Part shown: piece after piece, positions 32,860-45,339 of the stretch
Layout of the letters: each line of letters opens with the position of its first letter
How positions within the stretch are numbered: the stretch's first letter is position 1
Assembly (NCBI GenBank): GCA_951230915.1
Contig: OX579638.1
Span: 30,604,322-30,668,321, forward strand
Length of the DNA: 64,000 nucleotides
DNA from: Antitrichia curtipendula
Taxonomy: Eukaryota > Streptophyta > Bryopsida > Hypnales > Leucodontaceae
Reading direction: 5' to 3'
The notes under the pieces: model-generated
Seen by the model: only the letters and a program-made list of their open reading frames with translations
Databases searched by the model: none
Told to the model about the DNA's origin: nothing
Program-made: the position numbers and the translations under genes

Positions 32860-35630
32860 AGACTCTTTGAGAGTCTTATGTCTATACATACTCTTTCCAA
32901 ATATCTAATGTGAACATCCCATGAAGGTGAATACTAGAATATTAGGTATATCTTCTAAAAAATTATCTGAAGTCTAACTAAATTGAAACATTAACATAAG
33001 AAATTTCATTAAAATAGTAGTATTCTGTGTGTCATTTTTAGACTACTCAGTCTAAACCGTAAAAGTGCCATCTAAGACAGGTATAAATTTTAGAAATTTA
33101 GGATTGGTATAGATTTCAGACTACACGGTTTGAATCTCAAAATTGACATCTAGGAAAGGTGTAGATTTTAGACATATAAAAATGGTATAGATTTCAAACA
33201 TCTAGGACAACTGCACATTTCAAACTGCACTGTCTAAACTCTAAAAATTTCCAAGTAGCGGAATAGCGCCATTTTAACGAAATTGATCTATAAGACAATA
33301 ACCTTTAAACGACAAGCTAGTCACCATGGAAATCATCTGTTTTAGAACCATGTGAATTGTCAACTTAGAGAAAATGCAAAAGCATTCACAAGAAGTTAAA
33401 CTACTGTAGAAGATCTTCTTTTTCTACACAAAATTTGGAAGATAAATAGTTGCATAATTTCTATCTGGCATGTAAAAATTCTTTGTCATTTATCGGCCGG
33501 AAAACATCCTCAGCATTGTTTATGGGTTATACGACATGGAAAACCAAAATTGTCCAATGAATGACTTCATTATTCACTGTAGAAACAAAGAATGCACCTA
33601 ATGGTCCAATAATTGGAGCCAGTTTTGGTTAAGGTCACAGGTGCCTGGTCACAGGGGTTGTGTTTCTGTAAGGGTTAAAGAATCAACCTCAATCAAATAA
33701 TCATTGAGAGAACTGAAGAACTTGGAAGTTGAACTGTTACAGTGGTCGAAAGCACATGTTGAAGTGCAGCTTGCTTGTTCGGGCAGCTTGCTCGATGTCG
33801 TCGCAACTCCATTATTGTGGAATCATTCCGTTTCCCTAGCCAGTGACGGCATATCATTTGCTTGGTGAACCCCAAAAGGCTCCTGGTGTACGTCTTCCAA
33901 GAGCAGATATTTTATCAAAAAAATGTCATTTCCTAGAGCATTGAGAGCTAGCATGACCATGAAGACAATTAAGCAAGTCAAAGATGTCAAGACAAACAAA
34001 CCAGGCACCACCGATCCAAAAGGCTCTGTCCTTGGAGTAGCATTGCATTGTAGCATGGGCTCGTTTCCCCAGTAAGGATCTCGCTACTCAAACTTCCTCA
34101 CATTCAATGTAACTTAACTTTGCTTGTGTCCGTCCAAAGCCTCGCTAGCTCGGTCCCCGCCCTTCTATCCAGAGCCAATAATCAGGCGGTTCCAACAGAC
34201 ACAGGAAGAGACGAAGAACGGACGAGAAGCTGGTCAACGAAAGGGCTTTCCCAATGTCTGACAAGATCGATCGATCTCTTCCGGGCTTCAAACATATGGG
34301 AAGGGCCGCGCACCAGACAGCGTATTGAGAGGGACTTGGCCGGGTATTGCCGTCCAACAAACGTTCAGCTTTGTGGTTTCTTCTGTATTCGTTTCCGGTC
34401 AAGGTTGGCGAATACCCAGAGCTTCAACTGCAGATTAGCGCTAATAATTGGAATACCAAGCACACAACCGGTCACTCTAATGGAATGTATTGTAATTACG
34501 GCATCATTCTGTAATTCAACGATGATTGACACAAACCTAAAAATAATTTCCAACTTAGAAACCCGGAAAACTTGCCCCTTACAATAATTAGGATTCATTT
34601 GTAAATAATTCTCCCTGTTGCCATCAAAATGCCATGTCAGGGTATATGTTCGCATCATCATCATTGATCCGAAGTTTTGGTCAAAATTATTTTAAACTGG
34701 GGGTCCTGTTATGCACAATTGCACATGGACGGAACCGCGATTGGTAGCTGGCTACCATGGTCCCTCCGGACCCGGATTCTCGGAAACACAGTTCGCCTGC
34801 ATCCCGGAGAAAAGCAAAGGCATTCGTTTTTAAACTCCGGAGGAGCACACTTGTCATGACAGGAGAGCTCTGTACGATCTCAATCAGTGGGCTACAGTGA
34901 CTGTGGGCCTAGCTTCTGACTTGGTCAAGACCAGGAATTTTCTTGTGCGGCCCTTGCTAGCTGATCGACACTACATGAATCGATCGATCGACACTAGAAC
35001 ATCATTCAACTTTGATGCTTGCTATATAGTCGGTATGTGTATGGTCACTCCACTCACGTTTTGTAATTCTCAATGCCATTGTTAGAGTCTGATCGATCGG
35101 AATAGTGTAGCTACAAATCGAGGGACTCTCCACCCATTTGGTGCTAGACAGTTGCAAACTTCCAAGATTTAATTGTTACCAAAATTATTTGTCCTTTTGC
35201 GGTATCAACAAGTTATAGGAATTTATTTGAATCAGCAAGCGCAGCGGTCGCCAATACAACTGCTGGAGCTAAAACGTAGAGAATTTGTTACTTTGTGCCT
35301 CAATCCCTTCGAGGCGATCATCGATCACTCTGATCTTCACAGGACGTGCATGCAACAGATTATAGATCTAGCAGTAGAATTCATGTGATGAAAAGATTGC
35401 CCTAATCAGAACCAGAAAGCAGATTGCGTAATGTTGTTGTTCTAGCTAGGTAAGTGCCCCTCCTTCCCCCCGTCAGTACGTGAAAATTGAGTAATTGACT
35501 AACGTCTAGCTAGTTTTCGATTGCCAGTACGAATGCTCGAGTGGGCAATTGCACGGGCAAGATGTTTTCCCGAGACTTGTAGAAATCTGATTTATATGTT
35601 GACTGTTTAGATATTAGTTAGACTCGATTG
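32860..35630. other. Unresolved block upstream of the GT34 gene
   Basis: AT-rich to about 33600, then a higher-GC stretch (33600-35100). In it a minus-strand frame at 33823-34056 contains one strongly hydrophobic helix (GLFVLTSLTCLIVFMVMLAL), and a 155-codon plus-strand frame lies at 34120-34587. Neither matches a family I recognise. They may be relics of a broken gene. The last 200 bp are the GT34 promoter. Confidence 0.4.
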
Positions 35631-35639
35631 TATATATAT
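35631..35639 (+). promoter_or_regulatory. TATA box of the GT34 gene
   Basis: TATATATAT lies 32-40 bp before the first in-frame ATG (35671) and 62-70 bp before the second (35701). Transcription about 30 bp downstream of the box would start close to 35665. The first ATG would then have almost no leader, so the second may be used. Confidence 0.55.
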
Positions 35640-35670
35640 TTATCAAAATTTCATCGATCGGTCAGCCGGC

Positions 35671-37357
35671 ATGCAGCTCTCCCCCACGATAAAATCCACC
35701 ATGAAGAGCCTTTCTCCGAGCCTCTCCAGCAAAAGTTTACTAGCGAAGTCGATTCGCATGGTCCACAACTTCAGGATCACGCTCTTGGGTGGCGTGGTTA
35801 CGCTCCTGGTCCTCCACGGCGCAGTTGGCCGCACTAGTGTTGCGCCAGGACCAGTGCCCTTGTCCACGGAAACCAAACCCGAAGCTACCTCCCGAGTAAT
35901 CGAAGAGCCTGAGAAGGAGCAGAAAGTGGACTACTGGGATCCCTCCGTGCCTTTCCTCTTGGGCCCCAAAATCTCCAACTGGGACGAGCAGCGCGAGCTA
36001 TGGAACCAAGCCCACCCGGGCGCCAACACCACGCGGTCGGGGAAGGCGCGAGTACTCCTCGTCTCGGGGTCCCAGCCCAAACCGTGCGCGACGCTCCAGG
36101 GGGGCTTTCAGCTGCTCAAGAGCCTAAAGAACAAGGTAATGAAATGTCTCCTAAGGACACCTAATTGCAATCCCACCTAATTGCAGCACTATGTGTTTAT
36201 TTCAGAACTTGAATCTAGGATATGTATACTTATAGTCTTTAATTCTTGTCTTATGTTTTGTGCCACATGCATGAATAAAAGAAGAATTATGATTAAGAGA
36301 AAAGTACAACGTGCTTTCGATGTAGGTCAGGTTCTGAAATGAAGATGGGGTATGCATTCTGATGCAACAAGGTAGGGGACCTAATTAGGAATACTTACCT
36401 GTTAACAATTTTCCGCTAAAATGGCCGGAAATGATCCGTGTGTGCACCTATACAAAACTTAGAGAAAGAATTTAGACATGTCATTTCCCAGGAAAAGCAT
36501 CTCGTGTAGCGATCGATCTCACTTTGTAGAATGTACTGACCTTGTGTTAATTAATGAACCAGGCCGACTACTGCCGCCTCCACGACATCGAGCTTTTCTA
36601 CAACGTGGCACACCTGGACCCGCACATGACCTCCTTCTGGGCGAAGCTCCCTTTGATCCGGAAGCTGATGCTTGCCCACCCGGAGGTCGAGTGGCTCTGG
36701 TGGATGGACTCTGACGCTCTCTTCACAGACATGAGCGTGGAGGTTCCATTCTCCAGCTACGAAAGTTACAACCTCGTGCTCAACGGGAACGAGGACAACG
36801 TTTACAACAAAAAGAGCTGGCTGGGGATGAACGCAGGCGTCTTCCTGATTCGCAACTGCCAGTGGTCCTTCGACCTTTTCGACGTGTGGGCGCTGATGGG
36901 TCCTGAGGGTCCAGTGCGAAATGAAGCCGGGAAACGCTTAGCGACTGAGTTAACTGACCGTTCAGACTTCGAAGCGGATGATCAGAGTGTGCTCGTGCAC
37001 TTGTTGAGCACGGAGAGGGAGAAATGGGGAGGGAAAGTGTTGCTGGAGTGGAGCTTGGGGTTGCATGGGTACTGGGTACCGATCGTGGAGAAGTTCGAGG
37101 AGATGATGGCTGCGAAGGATGGAAAGGGGTGGCCGTTTGTGACACACTTCGTGGGTTGCAAGCCCTGTGGGAATGTTGGGAGTGGAACTTATGCTACGGA
37201 TCGGTGTTTGAAACATATGGACCGAGCTTTCAATTTCGCTGATAACCAGATTCTGAAGTTGTATGGGTATAGGCATACCTCGCTGAACACGCATGCCGTG
37301 CACCGCGCGCGGATGGAGACTTCGGATTCTCTCCGACTTCTTCATGGATCATCATGA
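35671..37357 (+). CDS. GT34 glycosyltransferase, xyloglucan alpha-1,6-xylosyltransferase-like, two exons
   Basis: Predicted 419-residue Golgi type II membrane protein. Exons are 35671-36135 and 36563-37357, with a 427-bp GT-AG intron in phase 0 joining SLKNK to ADYCRLHDIELFYN, exactly as in plant XXT proteins. A single N-terminal helix (about 34-53, FRITLLGGVVTLLVLHG) is followed by a stem. The GT34 domain runs from about 127: LLVSGSQPKPC, LWWMDSDALF with the metal-binding DSD (204-206), FEADDQS (291-297), HGYW (323-326), HFVGCKPCG (350-358), MDRAFNFADNQIL (374-386). GT34 enzymes transfer xylose from UDP-xylose to the glucan backbone of xyloglucan; galactomannan galactosyltransferases are sister members, so the exact donor and acceptor are not certain. 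An alternative start is at 35701. Length and motifs are complete, and it ends in TGA. Confidence 0.93.
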
Positions 37358-38167
37358 GCGATGTATTGTAAGGACGTATCGGTGGCATGCTTGCACAGGA
37401 ATTGATAGTTGCTCTTCTGACTGCCACTCCATGGATCGACTATCTCCTAGGAGAAATCCAAAATATTGTCTCTCTCCAGAGTTTTTTGAAGAATTTCATC
37501 CTCTATGTGACAATGTCTGCTATATTAATTATAGAACAGGATAAACTAGGATAATATCAATTTTGTTAAATTGACGGTATTCCATACGCCCAAATTTGTG
37601 ACACAAAGTTGTTTTCAAAAGAATCTAATTTCAGGACACAAAGTACGACATATATAGATTTTGGGTTCAGGCCGAGCCAAAGTAATGGAATATCGCCAAA
37701 TTAAGGGAATTGACGTTGAATGGAATTTGGAAACAGAAGGATATTTGTCCAATTTCCATAGACACAAAAGTAAGGACATTAGTGCAGTATCCATATTGGA
37801 TATTTCCTAGCCTGTGGATAATCTCCTTCAGCAAAACTAATCAATCAAGCTCATACATCGAGTTCTCGATGACTATGAAATTCTGACTTGGCATTCACAT
37901 ATTTCGGGGATTTCAATTCTTTTAGGTCTTTGCAAGTCTTAAAGAGTTCGATCCATGAGCAGCGTTCTTTGTTTTCAAGAAGGCCCGTGATCGATGAGGA
38001 TCATTGCATCAAGTGGTGGCGTACAGGGCCCGGTGAGTCCTAGGCTCCCGGACGGTTTCCAAGTTTGTTGGAGGATCGTGGCCGAATGTCGGTCTCCGAA
38101 GGGGAGCTTTTTTATTAAGGTAGAAGGCTCGAGAATAGTTCGGGCATTAAGAACCGCCCACCTCTAA

Positions 38168-38237
38168 AATGTACACGATTTGTACATGCTGTTTTTTCAT
38201 AGCCTTCACTGATGTACAAAGAGTGTACATTTCAGGG
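38168..38237. repeat. Short inverted repeat with TGTACA cores
   Basis: AATGTACACGATTTGTACAT near 38168 and TGTACAAAGAGTGTACATTT at 38214-38233 are partial inverted copies, giving a stem of about 20 bp. No larger element boundary could be drawn. Confidence 0.5.
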
Positions 38238-38537
38238 GTGGACGATTTTGGAGCCCTATGCCAGTTCAACTTCAAAATTTCATAACTAATTTCAAAAAAC
38301 TCCCAAAAATATGAAACGGCTTAGGTTAGATGCCAAATCCACTTCTCTTTCAAAGAAAATTTACTGAAAAATATTTCAAGAAGTTTCGCCTTCCCAAACT
38401 TCATTTTTAGCTCACAGGTGGGCGATTTCTGAACCTGTTACCTTAAGCGTAAACCCCAGTCAGGATATGTCCCATTGAAAAGGCGGTTGGATTATTTCCC
38501 CTAATCTCCTCTTTGATGTGCATATTCAATGATTACA

Positions 38538-38633
38538 AATTTTTCATTCATTGATCACATATTTCATCTAGGTGTCTCCATTTCTAATTTTTCATTCATT
38601 GATCACATAGTTCATCTAAGTGTCTCCATTTCT
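38538..38633. repeat. 48-bp tandem duplication
   Basis: Two adjacent units beginning AATTTTTCATTCATTGATCA and ending GTGTCTCCATTTCT differ at only two positions. A recent slip or duplication event. Confidence 0.9.
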
Positions 38634-40156
38634 AGAGGGGCATTTACATTGTCCAATGTCCTTGTTGTTGAGAATTTTGAAAACAAACAAACACGTATTC
38701 TTTGTCCAACTTAGCCCTCTCTCTTTCCAGAATTTTGTCTACTTCAGTGATTGTCCTACACATTAATTTTATAGCTTGAGGTAGTCTATAGCAATGGCGA
38801 CTTCACCAATGGCACCCGAAGAATTGTCAGGCGACCCCTGTTGGAAGAGATAAAGTTGATCAGGTAATGGACTGATCAGGTAAGGTAGGAGGTTGTTAAA
38901 GCAACTCTTTAAGAGCTGATTGCATATTCATGGAAGCTAAACTCCTTGAAACAATTTTCAGTAAATTTTACTAGGAAGAAAAATGGAATTGGCATCTAAT
39001 TCAAGTCGTTTCATAATTTTTGGACCTTCGTGTAATTAGTTACAAACTTTTGACGTTGAAACACAGTGGTTTCTAAAAGCGACCCCTCTTGAATTGTACA
39101 ATGTTGATACATTGAAGAAAGTAAAATGTACCTCTGTGTTAAAGGTCGCTTTTACAGACCCCTACCTTAACGAACATGGGTTGATTGATCCTGTTCTTTG
39201 GATTTTATAAAAAAAAATGTTGAATATTGGGGGTTTGGGCCAAATTTCTTTCGTTTGTCCGACGGAATGGAGGGACGGGAAGGCACTCACCCAACCATTC
39301 TTTCGGCAATGGCGACTGAGGTCACCTCTAGCCCGCTCCTACAGGTGTTCTTTCAACTTGAGTATTTAGACAGCCAAACAACATGATTTAGATCAACTAA
39401 TGGTTAATACTTTATTAATTAAATAAAGTATAGAAGTTTGAAACGACAATTTAGTTAAATTGGCAATATTCCACAAGCCTAAAATTGTGACATATATCTT
39501 CACAAAGCATGTGCAAAGGTCTCATTTTAGGCCACAAACTAGAACAGATATAGATTTTGGTTTTAGCTGGCGCTTTGCCTAAATCACAGCAAAGTCATTA
39601 AATATCGTCAATTTAATAAAATTAATGTTTTCAATCTTCAAATGTATGAAAGCATTCAAATTTATCTATTTCTATTTTTTTTAATCATTAGACTATAACT
39701 AAATTAATTACTCGTTGCTTGTGATGAGTTTTGCAACAATATATTGAACTATCTAGCTATATATATATACCTATCTTTCAATTATTTAGGGAACATATTT
39801 TACTTTTATTGGCAAAATAGTTTCACATATTGTTACTACCTTGGCACCAATAATCTCCATATGGGCCTCTAACACCATGCTCTCATACTATTCATTGGTA
39901 CCCAAAGACCACCTTTGACCTTTCTTCTAGTGAAAGTAGTGAATATATAGCCAATTAATCATTATTCCCGTACAAAATAAAATATTTGACAATGTTGTTT
40001 GTTGCCAATAGCTTAGGCACTCTACTTTCCTAACGTTTAGATGTTGTCTCAAAGGTTCCATCCAATCCCAATATGACATGTCGCATCATCATCAAGAAAA
40101 CAATTAATTTTGTAAAGGTGGTCAAAGCTATTAGTAAAGAACAATACACAACCTAA

Positions 40157-41082
40157 CCCCTCAAGGACCAAGATGACACAATGTATCCTCTTCAAATTTT
40201 CAATGGCAAATTTGCGGTAGGGTGAAACAAATCTCAATATTTTGTACACTGGGATCTTGTAGATTAACAAGTTTACATACTTACTACATCTTTTTATTTT
40301 TAAATTTAATGTGAGAAGTATATAAAAATTTATTAAGGAAATGTAGTCTTACTAATAGAAAAAGGGACCAAACATAATGTTTTTCCAATGAAAGGAATAG
40401 TAGGAATAGGAAAAAATATTCTTAAACATTTATAGTCTTTATTCTATTCAAACAAACTATGTCTAGAGATTTATTTTTTAAACTTGTATTTTTAGCAATT
40501 TTAAAAATAAAAGGCTCAATTTGGTGTGATTAAAAACAAAAAATAATTAGAATGATTCTAATTTTTTGAAGATGTTCCAAAAAATATGCTAATAACATCA
40601 ATTGTTAAATTTCAAAAATTAAAACATATGTAAATTTTCAAAATTATGTACCTAGGATCCAATTTGGTCAATTTTGGCTTTCTACTCTTTCTGTTTGAAA
40701 ATGTATACAAATTTAAAAGAGTTATTTATTTTTCAATTTTTCAATTTTTCTTTAAAAAAATACTACATTTGCCTTAGATTCCAATACAAATTTTTTGGGG
40801 ACGGTGGTTAAAAAGCATTATTCATCTTCTTATAATCTTTCTTCCATAAAAGTTGCATTTTTGGCTTCTAAAGTTGATCATCCAAAATTGTTACAGAGTA
40901 TAATTTAAAAATTCAATGGTCAAATTTTCCACAATTAATTGTATGTATACAAGACAAAGTAGTCTTTACTTTTGTACAAATAAATTTAAAACATTCAAGC
41001 ATATCTATGTGCAAAAATAAATAAATAAAAGAGAAATTCATTAAAAACTTCCATTGTCAAAAAGTTGTTGGGCCTTGAGGGA
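40157..41082. mobile_element. Probable piggyBac-like non-autonomous element
   Basis: Left end CCCCTCAAGGACCAAGATG and inverted right end TCCCTCAAGGCCCAACAAC match over most of the first 14 bases. The flanks are CTAA (40153-40156) and TTAA (41083-41086), a TTAA duplication with one change. The interior (926 bp) is AT-rich and non-coding, and resembles parts of the 47.6-48.8 kb repeat (CAATTAATTGTATGTATAC). Weaker case than the element at 17014. Confidence 0.6.
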
Positions 41083-44000
41083 TTAAGATAGTTAATTCTA
41101 AGAGCAACTGTGCTCTAAAAGTGACCATGACACAAACATAACTTTCAATAGCCTCATGCCTATTACCTTTTCTTCAATGAAATGATATGAAATATTCCAC
41201 ATCCCATCAATAGCTATGGAGGCCCGTGGCTTTAAGCAAGATAATGGTGAGAGGTTTATAAAAAGTAGTAATCAAAAACAGTCATTAAAACAATCAGTAA
41301 TGTTGGATGACTTTTGGAAAGAAAACTCAAGGCAACCACTTTGAAGGCTATAGAATCAAAGTTTTAAAATGAGGTTCACAGATTAAGAATTTTAAATTTT
41401 CATTTTTTGCATATAACATACACATCAAAATGTATAGAGCACATATAGACAATTTGTCCAAATAAAAATTTGCATCATTCTTTTAGATGTTTTTGTCCTC
41501 TAATATGAACACAACTATTTTTGAATGAATATGCCATGTGGGCGAAGTACTTAGGTTGATATGCTAGAAAATATGAAAACTTTAAAAATTGTTCATTGTA
41601 TTTATGATCTCACGAAATCAAAATCTTAGTATATTTCCAAAGGTACTTAACCTTTAACCCTAGAGCAACTTGAGTCATTGCAGCAGTGGAAGAAGGCCAA
41701 AGAAGTGACAAGATTTGGAAGAATGATGTCAAGTAATTGGTAGAGTTTTTGGACAAAGTAACTATAGGATCTTGTAGTCACGCTAATTTTTGAGGCCAAT
41801 GTTTGGTAATGCAAATTCCTATTTGGAGATGCAACTTGCAAATTTAGGATGTTAAACTGTAGAATACTAGTCCAAATCGGTGCTTTTGGCTAACTATAGT
41901 GGAAAAGGGCTAGTGGATATGTAGTTGAGTTGGATTCCAAGTAAGTAGTTCAATTGTGTTGGATTTTGATCGTTGTGAGCCAATTTGGTGGAGTTGAAGA
42001 GGTGCCTAGTGGGGTATTTAGCCCTCTCTCCCAATTTGGATTTTCACCTAGTGTTGAGTTGAGCCCACTGCGAGTCCAGCCCTATGAAGGCTGAATTTCT
42101 TTTATGTATTTTTGGCATGTTATTCAATTGTGAATCTAGTATTGGTTGTGTCGTTGCAGTCAGTTTAATAGTTGAGTTTAATATGTGAGAAAATTGAATG
42201 CCTAATTGGTATTATTAAATGGTGTGTTGGATTGAATTGGACTGAATTCGGAATTGGATTGAAGACATGAGATTGGTTTAGGTTGAATCAAATTTTAATT
42301 AAAATTTATCTCCCTACTTAAATGTTTCCTTTGGATCGAATTTAGTATACTATATGGGTAGTTACCTAATTGGCAACCAAACCCTTGTCTACAGATCTTC
42401 AAAAACAACATTCAAATTCCTTATCCAAGTAGGAAAATTTGTGGAAATTGTGGTTCCTATGAAGATAAAGAGGTCTGGCCGTCAAGAATGAGGCGTTGAC
42501 CTTGATGAGCAATTGCAAACTTGTGAACAAAGAGTGGCCATATATACAAAGAAATTTTGAGAAAATTACAACTAAAATTGCAATTTGTTGAGGATGTTGA
42601 GAGGAACATTTGAATCGTTCAATTCCTTTGATATTTTTTGGCAATGTAATAAGCAATGCAAAGCTTACAATGTCAACATTTTCATAGGTGATGGAAAACC
42701 CCATCATTTCTCATGAGTTGACCAGATCCAATATATTGTGTCCGGTGATGAATAGAAGATTTTTTGACATATATGCCCAAAGTGGCCACACGGACAAACT
42801 AAGTGAATAAAAGTAATAAAATATGTGGAACATAATGGCATTGTCCTATAAGGGAAAGCACACTACGCCCCCCTAAAAAGTACGTAAGAAAAGTACTTTT
42901 GAGGGATGTACTGAGGTTTGACTCCTTTAGAAGATGGAATGACTAAATCTTTTTGGATTGCGTTCAAATGAAGTAGGTGAGTAACCTTATAAAGATTTGT
43001 TTTTGGTCATCAAATTGTAAAATGTTTTTTCGAAGATGCAAAAAGTACTTTTTGTGAGAATTGAAAGTATGTCAAATTTGTTCCAAAAATGGAAAGTATT
43101 TTATAGAGGATAAAAAAACAATTAGCTTCAGTTAGCTTACTAATAATTTAATAGATTGTTTCTTATACGTGGAATTTTTGTTGATAAATAGGGCATAGTT
43201 GTAATGCTGTTGGAAATTAGAAGCTTATGTGGTATTCCCATCTATAGCAAAAAGTGGATAGAAAACGGAATGTTTCAGCTGATCCTTCAATGCTATAAGC
43301 AACATGCCAACATGTACATGGACTTTAGAATGGCTACCTAGAAATCTATGTATTTTTTAAAGAAATAAATTTTTTGCAACTAGTGACAAAAAATGTACGC
43401 TTAAAGTACTAAAATGTACACTTTAATTTTGCCGAAATCGTACGTAGTGTAGTTAATTTCTACCCTACATGTTGGCAGTTGAGGCAGTTGAGATCATACC
43501 TTACATAGAACATGGCGCATTCCATAACCAACAAGGGGAAGCATATGTCGGCCGAATGAAGAAGTTGAAGAAGTCATTCCCAAAATTGGACACAATAATC
43601 GTTGTTGCAGTCATTGACAAAGATTTGAAGTGCAGGACTTGCATAAGTTTTAGACTATATTGCATATTTTACATTTCATGAATCAAAATGGCATAGTCTT
43701 CATGATGCCAACACCACAAGCAATTTACAGGATCATGCTACAAGAAAAACAACAAAATTTGATCCTCATTGGTGCATGAGAATGCCTAGTACTTATAAGC
43801 ATTGTGCTGTCACCAAGTTGCCAGTGCCTGCAATGGTGTCGACCTTGTTGATGGACCTTAATTGACTAAAATTCCTCCTTCTTCCTAACGCCAGTCACTA
43901 CTCTTAGAAACAACACCAGACACTCTAGAAATTGCACATGCTACCTTTAGATTATTGCGTTGAAAGACATGCTCCGTTGCCACTACATACCTATAAGTGT

Positions 44001-45339
44001 GCAACTGAAGCCAATCATTGTTCGAGAAGCATACTTCATGCATGTTGCACGTGGAGAAGAAGAAAAAAATACAACCACAAAGCTTGATGCCTTCCTCAAA
44101 TTTCCTTATAAGTTGACAATGTCTGACAATAAAGATGCAAACCTAGAGCTTCATGAGCGTATCCGATGTGCACTTCCCTTCCACTATCATGCATCGTCCC
44201 TCCGTAGCATACATTCTTCTTGGACAATTAGACAAGTACAAAAAAAAACTCCTCCTCAACATGGAAACATATATCCAACGTCAAAGACCATGGCATATGT
44301 ACTAAATTGCCTTGTCGTCTGATACAAAATATTTATGTACTGTACATAAATGGAGCAATCGACACTAATCTACAGTCATCAAACAACTGTATAATGATTC
44401 ATAAACTAATCAGAACTAGCACCAACATCGGAGACCACCTCCTCCATGCCCAACTACTTGATTTCATCTTCCCATCTGGAATGTACAATCTTAGTAGCGT
44501 TGAGTCACTGACATGAAAAAGCGTAGATTTCACTTCCACTGGATAGAAAATTGTCACGCGACATGACGTCAAAGTCTATATGTGGCGTTTTGCTTACTGC
44601 CTTCCACATTAGATGTTTTTGAAGGGTCAGGAGGGCTGTTTCAATCTTGTTCTCGACATTGTTCCCTCCAGTAATTAAAGAACAATCGTTGTCAAAAAAA
44701 AATTTAATTTAAAAAAATAATAATAATTTAAAAATATTATATATATATATATTCAAAGAATTTCAATGAAATAAGAAATTGAATTTTTTTTTGAAAAATT
44801 ATGTGACAATTTTCAGAGTTTGGGAACCTAGGAAAATCCAAAAGAACTCGCAGCCCTCCACATTGGCTGAAAAAAATCTAACGCTTCTTAATAATGGAAG
44901 ATCGGTCCCCATGGATGTCACAATGATCCTGGAGTTATTAACTGGAAGTTCTTGAGACATAGTTGGAAGCTCAAATACAAAGAAGCAAAAAAACAAGTAG
45001 TCTAGTTACAACGTCAGTTCTGGCAGACACACTTTCTCAACTACCTGAGTAGGTCATACAACATATATATTTGCATTATTGTCTTCCACGATGTGCAAAA
45101 CTTCATCACACTTAAACCAACAACATGGATATCAGAGTATTGGCAATGATCCGCCATGGAGACAGTTTAATTGATCAATAAATTCAAGTAGTCTATTTAT
45201 TGCAACAACTTTCAAGGATTCCATCACTCTTTTTATCATGGTCAACAATTTTCCTAATACACCACATTCCACTCAACACCCCATTTATCGATCACGCCGT
45301 CCCTGTAGACGACAATCCCATGTAATCACTATCAAACTA
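41083..45339. other. Repeat-rich intergenic block
   Basis: A further piggyBac-like terminus, TTAACCCTAGAGCAACTTG, begins at 41654 and could be one end of the element that carried the transposase. A 120-codon plus-strand frame at 43960-44322 has no recognisable domain. An (AT)n run lies near 44737. The stretch 41900-42360, rich in AATTGGATTGAA, has weak similarity to 50.7-50.9 kb (ATCTCCCTACTTAA...GGGTAGTTACC). Nothing else seen. Confidence 0.4.

Larger units (their letters stand above)
37358..40156. other. Intergenic block downstream of the GT34 gene
   Basis: Holds the GT34 3' UTR, then AT-rich sequence. It contains an inverted repeat with TGTACA cores (38168-38237) and a 48-bp tandem duplication (38538-38633). 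AAAAGCGACC and GGTCGCTTTT also face each other near 39075 and 39145. No gene recognised. Confidence 0.45.

Noticed and set aside
33823..34056. 77-codon minus-strand frame with one hydrophobic helix
   Set aside because: It might be an exon of a broken membrane-protein gene, but no family match and no adjoining exon could be found, so it is mentioned only in the block description.
34120..34587. 155-codon plus-strand open frame
   Set aside because: No recognisable domain, a competing minus-strand frame over the same bases, and no promoter or splice context that singles it out.
42866..43450. Possible CACTACG-ended element
   Set aside because: CACTACG and CGTAGTG face each other, but the similarity stops after about 7 bp and the flanking triplets (GCA, TAG) do not form a target duplication.
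43960..44322. 120-codon plus-strand frame near the piggyBac relic
   Set aside because: No recognisable motif, and opposite in orientation to the transposase. Most likely chance in repeat-derived DNA.
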